A program made the translations under genes and the position numbers. Shown here piece by piece: positions 33,805 to 40,838 of a stretch of DNA of 64,000 nucleotides; position 1 is the stretch's first letter; every line of letters starts with the position of its first letter. The notes under the pieces are model-generated. The model was given only the letters and a program-made list of their open reading frames with translations. It was not told the DNA's origin and did no database searches. The DNA comes from Actinomycetes bacterium (GTDB lineage Bacteria; Actinomycetota; Coriobacteriia; Anaerosomatales; Anaerosomataceae), in NCBI GenBank assembly GCA_022839745.1, contig JALHJB010000015.1:1-64000 (forward strand). The letters run 5' to 3'.

Positions 33805-33833
33805 GTTGGCACTCTGAACCCCCGAGTGCCAAC
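33805..33833 (-). promoter_or_regulatory. CIRCE operator of groESL (HrcA site)
   Basis: TTGGCACTC (33806-33814), nine bases, then GAGTGCCAA (33824-33832), with one further matching pair outside. This is the CIRCE repeat with GG for AG at positions 3-4 (standard TTAGCACTC), changed symmetrically in both arms. HrcA represses groE through this site. Confidence 0.93.
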
Positions 33834-33841
33834 ACTATCGA

Positions 33842-33870
33842 ATCATAGTACCCTTGCGCGGGGGTTTCAA
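33842..33870 (-). promoter_or_regulatory. groESL housekeeping promoter
   Basis: On the minus strand TTGAAA (33865-33870) and TATGAT (33842-33847) are exactly 17 bases apart. The predicted start falls at the upstream edge of CIRCE, as expected for HrcA repression. Confidence 0.85.
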
Positions 33871-34022
33871 CCCCCCTTCAGGCGTTCATGGCAGATTGTT
33901 TGAGTGTAAGGCGCTTAGATTTATCGCCCCGCATCCGACACCAGCGTGCGCTTCGCCTGCTTCATATCGTCGACCGCACAACGCGCCTCCAGCACCACGT
34001 CCCCGAGCGAGACGCGTATCCC
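33871..34022 (-). other. 152-base stretch with coding-like minus frame after tsaD
   Basis: This is the remainder of the 302-base gap between groES and tsaD. On the minus strand, directly after the tsaD TGA and in the same frame, 33 codons with G/C-rich third positions run to a TAA at 33921-33923 (GIRVSLGDVVLEARCAVDDM...). GTG at 33998 or 33995 could start a peptide of 24-25 residues. No homology is recognised. Positions 33871-33920 hold nothing that I can identify. Confidence 0.25.
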
Positions 34023-35513
34023 TCATGCCCCTCTGCCAAGCCGCATTGCGGGGTTCGCATCGGCGTCGAGACCCAGGAACCGGCCCGCTCGCAGCGCGTC
34101 GTGCGCCGCCGCGGCGATCATCGAGGCGTTATCGGTGCAGAGCTCGAGTGGCGGCACGCTGAGCGCCACCCCTTCAGTGGCAAGCGCGCTTCTGAGCGAT
34201 CCGCGGAGCACGGGGTTGGCGGCCACGCCACCAGCGAGCACCACGGCCTTCGCGTCATGTGCGCGCACAGCTTTGAGCGTCTTGGCTACCTGGACCTCCG
34301 TCACCGCGGCCTGGAACGACGCCGCGATGTCGTTGAGCCTCAGCTCGCGTCCCTCCCTGCGTTCGCGTTCGACGTACTGGATCACCGCGGTCTTGAGTCC
34401 GGAAAGCGACACATCGAGATCGTCGGTGCGCAGCATCGGCCGGGGGAACGGGATGGCCTTCGGGTCACCCTCCGCGGCGAGCCGCGAGATGACCGGGCCT
34501 CCCGGATACCCGAGACCGAGCAGCTTGGCCACCTTGTCGAAGGCCTCGCCCGCCGCATCATCGAGCGTTCCGCCGAGCACCTCGTACCGGCCCCACTCGG
34601 GAACCGACACGAGCATGGTGTGGCCACCGGACACTAGCAGCGCCACGAGCGGCGGCTCGAGGTCCGGATCGAGCAGACGGGCCGCGTATATATGCCCTTC
34701 GAGGTGGTTCACGCCGATCAGCGGGAGCCCCGTGGAACACGCCACGCCCTTTGCGTACGCAAGGCCGACAACGAGCGCGCCCACGAGTCCCGGACCGGCG
34801 GTCACCGCGATAGCATCGAGATCGGCGAACGTGACCCCGGCGGTCTCCAGTGCCTGGTCGACCACGCCCACGATGGCCTCGGTGTGCTTGCGCGATGCGA
34901 TCTCGGGTACCACGCCGCCGAACCGGGCATGGAAGTCGACCTGGCTCGCGACAACGCTCGACAGCTCCTCGCGGCCCCCGCGCATGACCGACGCGGCCGT
35001 TTCGTCGCACGAGCTCTCGATCGCCAGGATGAGGTCTCGCCGCTTCAAAGCGACACGCTTGGCGCTGACATGCGGGGCGAGCGGCCGGGACCACAGCAGC
35101 AGCGCGTCATCCCCCGACGGGTAGTACGCGGGTCGCCTGCCGGCCACATCGAACCCTGCCGAGCGGTAGAAGCGAAGCGCGGTCTCGTTGCTCGAGGCCA
35201 CCTCGAGCGTCATACGCAAAGCGCCTGCGGCCACCGCGTCAGCGGCCAACTCCCACAGGAGCGCCCGCCCGATGCCGCGGCCCCGCGCCTCCGGTGCGAC
35301 CGCCACATCCATCAGGTGGGCCTCAACGTCCACGATCATCACGCCGCCATAACCCGCAAGCCGCCCATCTTCCAGCGCGACCTTCCAGATGCGGTCTTCG
35401 CGCCCGAGCTCATCGCGGAACAGCCCTTCGGTCCACGGGTCGGGGAAGCTCGCCCGTTCGATCGCGAGGACCCCGGGAACGTCGCTCTCGAGCATCGGTC
35501 TGATGTCGATCAT
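34023..35513 (-). CDS. tsaD: RimI-TsaD fusion: ribosomal-protein alanine acetyltransferase plus tRNA threonylcarbamoyladenosine transferase
   Basis: A 496-residue two-domain protein. Residues 1-145 are a GNAT acetyltransferase of RimI type (SFPDPWTEGLFRDEL, acetyl-CoA loop APEARGRGIGRALL, NETALRFYRSAGF). Residues 160-496 are TsaD: LAIESSCDETAASV, metal ligands His270 and His274 (NHLEGHIYA), VSGGHTM, and the late GGVAANPVLRG and TDNASMIAAAA. TsaD transfers the threonylcarbamoyl group to A37 of ANN-decoding tRNAs, with TsaB and TsaE. No stop or new start separates the halves, so this is a real gene fusion. ATG 35513 overlaps the tsaB stop (ATGA). Confidence 0.93.
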   Translation of the reverse strand: MIDIRPMLESDVPGVLAIERASFPDPWTEGLFRDELGREDRIWKVALEDGRLAGYGGVMIVDVEAHLMDVAVAPEARGRGIGRALLWELAADAVAAGALRMTLEVASSNETALRFYRSAGFDVAGRRPAYYPSGDDALLLWSRPLAPHVSAKRVALKRRDLILAIESSCDETAASVMRGGREELSSVVASQVDFHARFGGVVPEIASRKHTEAIVGVVDQALETAGVTFADLDAIAVTAGPGLVGALVVGLAYAKGVACSTGLPLIGVNHLEGHIYAARLLDPDLEPPLVALLVSGGHTMLVSVPEWGRYEVLGGTLDDAAGEAFDKVAKLLGLGYPGGPVISRLAAEGDPKAIPFPRPMLRTDDLDVSLSGLKTAVIQYVERERREGRELRLNDIAASFQAAVTEVQVAKTLKAVRAHDAKAVVLAGGVAANPVLRGSLRSALATEGVALSVPPLELCTDNASMIAAAAHDALRAGRFLGLDADANPAMRLGRGA

Positions 35514-36352
35514 CGGCCGCCTCCGGAGGGCGCCGATGACGGCCCGCGCACGCCGGTGCGCGGCGTCGGCGCGACACCCCCGCCCGCTGTCCGGGCGCGC
35601 TCCGCCTCCTCGGCGTCCGAGAGCCGCGTGTAGATCGGGAGCAGCGTCCCGGGGTGGGCATCCGCGTACGCGTCCGTGATGTCCGCAGCAGCGGCGATAG
35701 CCGATACCCCCGCAGCTGCCTCCTCGGCCCACGCGGCGTCGATGAGCGCCTGCGCATCGGCCGCCCACGCGCGCTCCGCCGCCACTCGAACGCTGCCGAA
35801 CGCCGACTCGAACGCGGCCCTGTGCTTGGCAAGCGCGTTTCCGGCGAGAACGAGCCGTGCAGCTGAGTCGGACCATTCCGCGGCCACATCGCCCGGCTTC
35901 GCCACCCGATCGGCGGTGAGCCGCTCGGGCCCCGAAGCGGTAACGTTAAAGAGCGCCGGATACACCTCGCCACGCATGGCATCACCGAGCACGCCCAGGA
36001 GCGGCCCCTCCTCACCGGCTCCGTCACGCCACGCGCGCCATGCCACCGCATCGAGCGTGCCGAATCCGGCGAGCGGGATGGATGCTCCGTGCGCGAGGCC
36101 CTTGGCGGTGGCGACGCCGATGCGCACGCCGGTGAACGAGCCCGGACCGCGTCCGCAGGCGACAGCCGACAGGTCGCCGGGCGACAACCCCGCTTGGGCC
36201 AGCACACGCTCGACGGTCGACAACAGCACGGTGTTGGCGGCGCGCGGCGCAGGCATGTCAACGCCGGCGAGCAGCTCACCCGGACGGTCGAGGTCGCCGA
36301 CGCCGACCGCCAGATGGTCTGTCGCGGTATCGAACGCGACGAACGGTCTCAT
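35510..36352 (-). CDS. tsaB: tRNA threonylcarbamoyladenosine complex subunit TsaB
   Basis: A 280-residue ASKHA-fold partner of TsaD. FVAFDTATDHLAVGVGD opens the fold, and CGRGPGSFTGVRIGVATAKGLAHG is the family signature. The C-terminal 40 residues (ARTAGGGVAPTPRTGVRG and following) are low-complexity and atypical. ATG 36352 overlaps the tsaE stop, and the stop overlaps the rimI-tsaD start, so all three are translationally coupled. Confidence 0.93.
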   Translation of the reverse strand: MRPFVAFDTATDHLAVGVGDLDRPGELLAGVDMPAPRAANTVLLSTVERVLAQAGLSPGDLSAVACGRGPGSFTGVRIGVATAKGLAHGASIPLAGFGTLDAVAWRAWRDGAGEEGPLLGVLGDAMRGEVYPALFNVTASGPERLTADRVAKPGDVAAEWSDSAARLVLAGNALAKHRAAFESAFGSVRVAAERAWAADAQALIDAAWAEEAAAGVSAIAAAADITDAYADAHPGTLLPIYTRLSDAEEAERARTAGGGVAPTPRTGVRGPSSAPSGGGR

Positions 36353-36831
36353 CGGGCCGCCCCTTCCCGCATCGAACGGCTCCATGCGGCAGCGAGCACC
36401 GCGGACCTCGGCCCGCCCGGCGTGAGCCGGAATCCCCGCGCGGTCTCGCCCAGGCGCGAGATCTCCACGAGCAAATGATCCGCGGGAAGCTCGTCCGGGA
36501 ACCGGTCGCCCCACTCGATGAGCGAGACACCGTCACCCTCGAGCGTCGCATAGAAGTCGATATCCTCAAGCTGCGCCGGATCATCGAGCCGGTAGAGGTC
36601 CAGGTGGTAGAGCGGCAGACTCCCCGCGTGCACGAGGAGGATATTGAACGTGGGGCTCGTGACGGCGCCCTCAACACCCAGTCCGCCCGCGACCCCCTGC
36701 ACGAGATGCGTCTTGCCCGCGCCGAGGTCCCCCGCGAGCGCGATCACGTCTCCCGCCTGAAGGTGCCGCGCCAGGAGACGGCCAGCGCGCTCTGTCTCGC
36801 CAACACTCTGCGTCGTGAATGTGTCACCCAT
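36349..36831 (-). CDS. tsaE: tRNA threonylcarbamoyladenosine complex ATPase TsaE
   Basis: A 160-residue P-loop ATPase needed for turnover of the TsaBD complex. Walker A is GDLGAGKT (residues 34-41), followed by SPTFNI, the YHLDLYRL strand and LIEWGDRF, all typical of TsaE. Lengths near 150-160 are usual. It begins 10 bases after the uracil-DNA glycosylase stop. Confidence 0.95.
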   Translation of the reverse strand: MGDTFTTQSVGETERAGRLLARHLQAGDVIALAGDLGAGKTHLVQGVAGGLGVEGAVTSPTFNILLVHAGSLPLYHLDLYRLDDPAQLEDIDFYATLEGDGVSLIEWGDRFPDELPADHLLVEISRLGETARGFRLTPGGPRSAVLAAAWSRSMREGAAR

Positions 36832-36840
36832 TGCCGCTCC

Positions 36841-37491
36841 TCAGAACAACGCCGGCTGATCGCCCGACTCATCCGGCATCTGGCCGGAGGCGACCCGGTC
36901 AAGCACGGTGCGCAGCCGCCGGAAGTCGTCCGAGAGGACCTCCGCCTTGGAGCGATCGTACAGCGCGGCCGCGGGATGGTAGATGGGGACCACGCAGCGG
37001 CCTCCACGGTGGAACAGGCGTCCACGGAGCGCGCCGATCGGGCGATCGGTCTTGAGAATGAATCGTGTGGCGTGATTGCCGAGAGTGGCTATCACCGCCG
37101 GGTCGATCAGACGAACCTGCTCCTCGAGAAACGGCGTGCACGTCTGCGTCTCGCCGGGCTGCGGGTCCCTGTTAGCCGGCGGTCGGCATTTCAGGATGTT
37201 CGCGATGTACACGTCACCCCGGGTCATGCCGATCTCCGCGAGCAACTCATCGAGCAGGTGGCCCGCGGCACCCACGAACGGCTCCCCTTTGAGGTCTTCA
37301 TTGCGCCCGGGAGCCTCGCCGATGAACATCAGGCGCGCCTTGGGGTCGCCTACGCCGAACACGAGCGTTGTGCGCGTATCTCCAAGCGCACAGCGGTGGC
37401 AGTCGCCGATATGCTCGCGAAGCGCCACGAGGCTGTCCGCGGCCTTGATCGCGGGCGCGGCTGGCCCGGATGTGTCGGCGGGGCCTGTCAC
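36841..37491 (-). CDS. family 4 uracil-DNA glycosylase with 4Fe-4S cluster
   Basis: A 216-residue repair enzyme that removes uracil from DNA. Four Cys ligands are visible: 31 and 34 (CHRC), 102 (KCRPP) and 118 (QTC), the pattern of Fe-S family 4 enzymes. Motif 1 is GEAPGRNED (59-67) and the late motif is YHPAAAL. GTG 37491 overlaps the nitroreductase stop (GTGA). A longer reading gives an Arg/Gly-rich non-conserved lead and is rejected. Enzymes of this family are common in thermophiles and actinobacteria. Confidence 0.92.
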   Translation of the reverse strand: MTGPADTSGPAAPAIKAADSLVALREHIGDCHRCALGDTRTTLVFGVGDPKARLMFIGEAPGRNEDLKGEPFVGAAGHLLDELLAEIGMTRGDVYIANILKCRPPANRDPQPGETQTCTPFLEEQVRLIDPAVIATLGNHATRFILKTDRPIGALRGRLFHRGGRCVVPIYHPAAALYDRSKAEVLSDDFRRLRTVLDRVASGQMPDESGDQPALF

Positions 37492-38003
37492 AGCCAGGTG
37501 GTGATCTCGTTGAGCGGGCGACGGGCGGGTCTGCCGCCCGACTCTGCCGGATGCCCTACTGGCAGCACCGCAACCGGGGTGACCGGCGCCACCGCTCCGA
37601 TGGCCGCGGCCACCGCCCTGTCGTCGAACGCACCGATCCAGCACGACGCCAGGCCGCGATCGACCGCCGTCAACAGGATATGCTCCACTGCCGCCGCCGT
37701 GTCCTGGATGCAGTACAAGTACTCGCCACGATCTCCGTACCGTGCCGAACTCGGCCGCGGATCGACGGCGACCACGATCACAACGGGAGCGGCGGCGGCC
37801 CAGCGCTGTCCCAGGGCGCCCGCCAGCCGCTCACGCGCCTCTACCGACCTGACCACGAAGAACCGCCACGGTTGGATGTTCCCCGCGGACGGTGCGGTGA
37901 TCGCCGCTTCCAGCAGGGCATCGATGTCGGAGTCGCTCACCACGAGCTTGGTGTTGAACCGCCTGACGCTTCTTCTCTTCGCGATGACGTCGCGATACTC
38001 CAT
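37488..38003 (-). CDS. nitroreductase-family FMN-dependent oxidoreductase
   Basis: A 171-residue flavoprotein. The opening YRDVIAKRRSVRRFNTKLV, PSAGNIQPWRFFVV, and IQDTAAAVEHILLTAVDRGLASCWIGAF are family signatures for FMN binding. The short length fits the small NAD(P)H-dependent subgroup. Substrate unknown. ATG 38003 has AGAGAGG upstream. First gene of the overlapping operon that continues through the glycosylase, tsaE, tsaB and rimI-tsaD. Confidence 0.9.
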   Translation of the reverse strand: MEYRDVIAKRRSVRRFNTKLVVSDSDIDALLEAAITAPSAGNIQPWRFFVVRSVEARERLAGALGQRWAAAAPVVIVVAVDPRPSSARYGDRGEYLYCIQDTAAAVEHILLTAVDRGLASCWIGAFDDRAVAAAIGAVAPVTPVAVLPVGHPAESGGRPARRPLNEITTWL

Positions 38004-38039
38004 GGGGCCTCTCTCCGCTTCTGTGGAATGAACGGGAAT

Positions 38040-38045
38040 ATTGTA
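38040..38045 (-). promoter_or_regulatory. possible -10 of the nitroreductase-tsaD operon
   Basis: TACAAT on the minus strand (38040-38045) lies 37 bases before the nitroreductase start. No good -35 was found at the right distance. Confidence 0.35.
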
Positions 38046-38136
38046 GCCGAGGCGAACTATCTCCGACGATGGACACATCTTGAGGCAGGACAACGACCAC
38101 ACGGCGGCGAACAGTAGCAGCGAGGAGGTGGCGCAC

Positions 38137-38484
38137 ATGAACGGAAACCGGCCCGACGTGACCGATGAAGACATCGGGATGCGAGCGTTCCAGATGCGCA
38201 AGGCACAGGCGGTAGAACGCGCGACCGAACGGATACGGCAGGGCCTTCAGGCCGACTGGGGCATGTTCACGCAGCGCGACCTCGCTGACCTGGACTGGCT
38301 GCTGGGCGAGCTGTGGGCATACGAGAAGCGTGCCGACTGGAACGATCTGCACTTCAGCAAGCTCACAGCCGATGACATCAAGAGCATGATCGAGGACAGC
38401 CGGGAGATGCGGCAGGAGGGTTCGCACAACACCGTCGAGACGCTGACAAGAGTCGGAGCACTCATCCGCTCACGCAGCGTCTAG
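38137..38484 (+). CDS. hypothetical cytoplasmic protein
   Basis: A 115-residue protein, not recognised. ATG 38137 is well supported by GAGGAGG at about eight bases. The composition is charged, with predicted helices (AFQMRKAQAVERATERI, LADLDWLLGELWAYEKRADW) and no Cys pairs, signal peptide or membrane span. It is divergent from the nitroreductase operon, has its own promoter region, and is followed by a very strong terminator, so it is monocistronic. Codon use matches its neighbours. Confidence 0.75.
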   Translation: MNGNRPDVTDEDIGMRAFQMRKAQAVERATERIRQGLQADWGMFTQRDLADLDWLLGELWAYEKRADWNDLHFSKLTADDIKSMIEDSREMRQEGSHNTVETLTRVGALIRSRSV

Positions 38485-38514
38485 CGGCAACTCCCGCCGT
38501 ACCCGGACGTACCC

Positions 38515-38562
38515 ACACAGACAAGCGACCCACCCAGACATGGGTGGGTCGCTTGTCTGTGT
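38515..38562. terminator. very strong terminator-like inverted repeat
   Basis: A perfect 22-base-pair inverted repeat (38515-38536 with 38541-38562) and a 4-base loop, GACA. It follows the hypothetical gene. No T-tract is present on either strand. Confidence 0.7.
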
Positions 38563-38648
38563 ATCCGGTGTCACAGTACAGCGACTTCTACCCCACCGGC
38601 TGCTGAAAGGGTCACCGCTCAGACGGATCGCACGCCCCTGGACATGCG

Positions 38649-38692
38649 GTGAGGCGACACGCCAAACCCCCCGGCGGGGCGCGTCGCCTCAC
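38649..38692. terminator. terminator-like hairpin after the V-ATPase operon
   Basis: GTGAGGCGAC (38649-38658) pairs with GTCGCCTCAC (38683-38692). The 24-base loop contains CCCC/GGGG pairing. It lies 27 bases beyond the atpD stop, on the minus side. Confidence 0.6.
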
Positions 38693-38718
38693 AGTCCGTG
38701 CCGTGCAGCGCCAGGCGA

Positions 38719-39366
38719 CTACGAAGCGTGCGTCGCCTTCTTCAGCTCGATCTTCTTCTTGACCTTCTTCAGCCTGAACAGTTCCTCACGGGCACGCTCG
38801 TCCAACGCCTGCCTGATGTAGGACACCTGCTCCTTGAGTTGAGGCACCGTGATCTGTTCGAGCGCGTTCACGCGGCGGTTGGTCTTCTGTATCTCCTCGC
38901 CGAGCCGCTTCAGCCGCGTCTCGATGTCGGCATACTCGATGATCACATCGAGGATCCGTTCGAACTTGTCCGCCGTCTCATCGATACGTGAGGATACTCC
39001 GGTGATCGCGTACCCTCGTGTGAACGACGTGCGCAGCGGGCTTTCACCCTTTGTCACGACCGGCACCGCGATACCCATGATCTTGGTACCGGTCATGTCG
39101 ATGGTGACCTCTCCGCGTGTGGCGAACGCGGCTGACCGCACTGACACAGTGCCGTCAACGGCCTTCGCAATCGCTAGGCTGTACTGCGCCTCATTGGTTG
39201 TGCGCTGCAGATCGTTGCTCAGCCGAAGCGTCTCGTCCATCACGGACATGAACTCGATGAGCAATGCGTCGCGCTTCTGTTTGAGCAGATCCATGCCCTG
39301 CTCGGCAAGCGTGATCTGCTGCTTGCGCTCGAGCAGCTCGGATCTGGTTGGTCGAACTTCCTCCAC
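38719..39366 (-). CDS. atpD: V/A-type ATPase subunit D (central stalk)
   Basis: A 215-residue coiled-coil rotor axle. Long charged heptad helices are at the N-terminus (PTRSELLERKQQITLAEQGMDLLKQKRDALLIEF) and C-terminus (LGEEIQKTNRRVNALEQITVPQLKEQ), and the family-typical late NALEQ...IxLDE-like region is present in the form EQVSYIRQALDERAREE. GTG 39366 follows GGGAGG. Last of the nine-gene operon, with two hairpins after it. Confidence 0.93.
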   Translation of the reverse strand: MEEVRPTRSELLERKQQITLAEQGMDLLKQKRDALLIEFMSVMDETLRLSNDLQRTTNEAQYSLAIAKAVDGTVSVRSAAFATRGEVTIDMTGTKIMGIAVPVVTKGESPLRTSFTRGYAITGVSSRIDETADKFERILDVIIEYADIETRLKRLGEEIQKTNRRVNALEQITVPQLKEQVSYIRQALDERAREELFRLKKVKKKIELKKATHAS

Positions 39367-39407
39367 GTGTCACCTCCCCGCCTCACGAAACAGACGGCCC
39401 ACCACTC

Positions 39408-40838
39408 CTACAGGTCGCCCAGCTCGGCCGCCTTGTTGGCGACTGCGGTCGGGTGGTACTTGTCGATGAAATCGCGCACGCGCTTCAGTTCGTTCATCGG
39501 AAGCTCACTCATGAGCTCCCAGCCGACCGTCAGGGTCTCTTCGATCGTCCGACCCTTGTCGCCCTGCCCGATGAACTGTGCCTCGAATCCATCGGCGAAG
39601 TGCAGGAACCGCCGATCCGAGTCGGACAGCGCCTCCTCGCCAACGATCGCCACCAGACGGCGGAGGTCGCGGCCCTGCGCGTATGCGGCGTAGAGCTGGT
39701 TCGCCACGGCACGGTGGTCGTCCCGGGTCTTTTCATCGCCGATACCGAGGTTCATCAGGCGCGACAGGCACGGAAGGACGTCGATCGGCGGGAACAAACC
39801 ACGGCGGTGCAGTTGGCGCGAGAGCACGATTTGACCCTCGGTGATGTATCCGGTGAGGTCGGGGATCGGATGCGTGATGTCGTCATCGGGCATCGTGAGG
39901 ATCGGGAGCTGCGTGACCGAGCCCTTCTGGCCCTTGATACGACCGGCACGCTCATAGATGGTCGAAAGGTCGGTGTACATGTATCCGGGATACCCACGGC
40001 GGCCCGGCACCTCTTCGCGCGCGGTCGAGACCTCGCGGAGCGCCTCGCAGTAGTTCGTCATGTCCGAAAGGATCACGAGGACCTGAAGGTCCTTCTCGAA
40101 CGCAAGGTACTCGGCCACGGTGAGTGCGCACTTCGGGGTCAGCAGACGCTCGACAGTCGGGTCATCGGCGAGGTTCAGGAAGAACACGACTCGCTCGAGC
40201 GCCCCGGTGGACTCGAACTGGTTCATGAAGTAGGCGGCCTCGCGGTGCGTGATGCCCATCGCGCCGAAGACAATCGCGAACTCCTCACCCGACTTGACCC
40301 GTGCCTGACGGATGATCTGTGCAGCGAGCTCGTTGGCCGGAAGGCCCGAACCCGAGAAGATCGGCAGCTTCTGTCCCCGAACGAGCGTGTTCAGACCATC
40401 GATCGCGGAGATCCCGGTCTCGATGAAGTCTGCCGGCTGCGCCCGTCGATACGGGTTGATCGGCGCACCGTTGATGTCCAGGCGCTTCTCAGGGATGATC
40501 GGCGCCCCGCCATCGATCGGCTTGCCGGTGCCGTTCATGATGCGGCCGAGCAGCTCCGGCGCCACATCGATCATCGCGACCTCTTCGAGGAAGCGGACGC
40601 GGGTACGGTCGATGTCGACGCCCTGCGTGCCCTCGAACACCTGGATGACCGCCGTGCTGCCCGAGACCTCGAGCACCTGGCCACTGCGCTCGGAGCCGTC
40701 CGGCATGAGCACGGCCACCATCTCATTGTAAGCGACCCCGTGGACGTTCTCCACGTAGATCAGAGGCCCGGTGACGTACGTCAGCGTCCGGTACTCGGTG
40801 GAGAGCAGCGAACGGTCGATAGTTGCCTCCACGGACAT
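39408..40838 (-). CDS. atpB: V/A-type ATPase subunit B (non-catalytic)
   Basis: A 476-residue regulatory subunit of the head hexamer. It shows EYRTLTYVTGPLIYVENVHGVAYNE, GRIMNGTGKPIDGG, IETGISAIDGLNTLVRGQKLPIFSGSGLPANELAAQI (a degenerate P-loop, as expected for B), and YPGYMYTDLSTIYERAGRI. Its length is normal. ATG 40838 is directly adjacent to the subunit A stop. Confidence 0.97.
   Translation of the reverse strand: MSVEATIDRSLLSTEYRTLTYVTGPLIYVENVHGVAYNEMVAVLMPDGSERSGQVLEVSGSTAVIQVFEGTQGVDIDRTRVRFLEEVAMIDVAPELLGRIMNGTGKPIDGGAPIIPEKRLDINGAPINPYRRAQPADFIETGISAIDGLNTLVRGQKLPIFSGSGLPANELAAQIIRQARVKSGEEFAIVFGAMGITHREAAYFMNQFESTGALERVVFFLNLADDPTVERLLTPKCALTVAEYLAFEKDLQVLVILSDMTNYCEALREVSTAREEVPGRRGYPGYMYTDLSTIYERAGRIKGQKGSVTQLPILTMPDDDITHPIPDLTGYITEGQIVLSRQLHRRGLFPPIDVLPCLSRLMNLGIGDEKTRDDHRAVANQLYAAYAQGRDLRRLVAIVGEEALSDSDRRFLHFADGFEAQFIGQGDKGRTIEETLTVGWELMSELPMNELKRVRDFIDKYHPTAVANKAAELGDL

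Noticed and set aside
31360..33903. 847-residue open frame on the + strand across groEL/groES
   Set aside because: It is the mirror of the minus-strand groESL genes, kept open by G/C-rich third positions. GroEL and GroES are certain on the minus strand, and the mirror protein shows no family signature.
38080..38136. GTG/ATG starts upstream of 38137 for the hypothetical gene
   Set aside because: The GAGGAGG ribosome-binding site lies inside that extension and points to ATG 38137.
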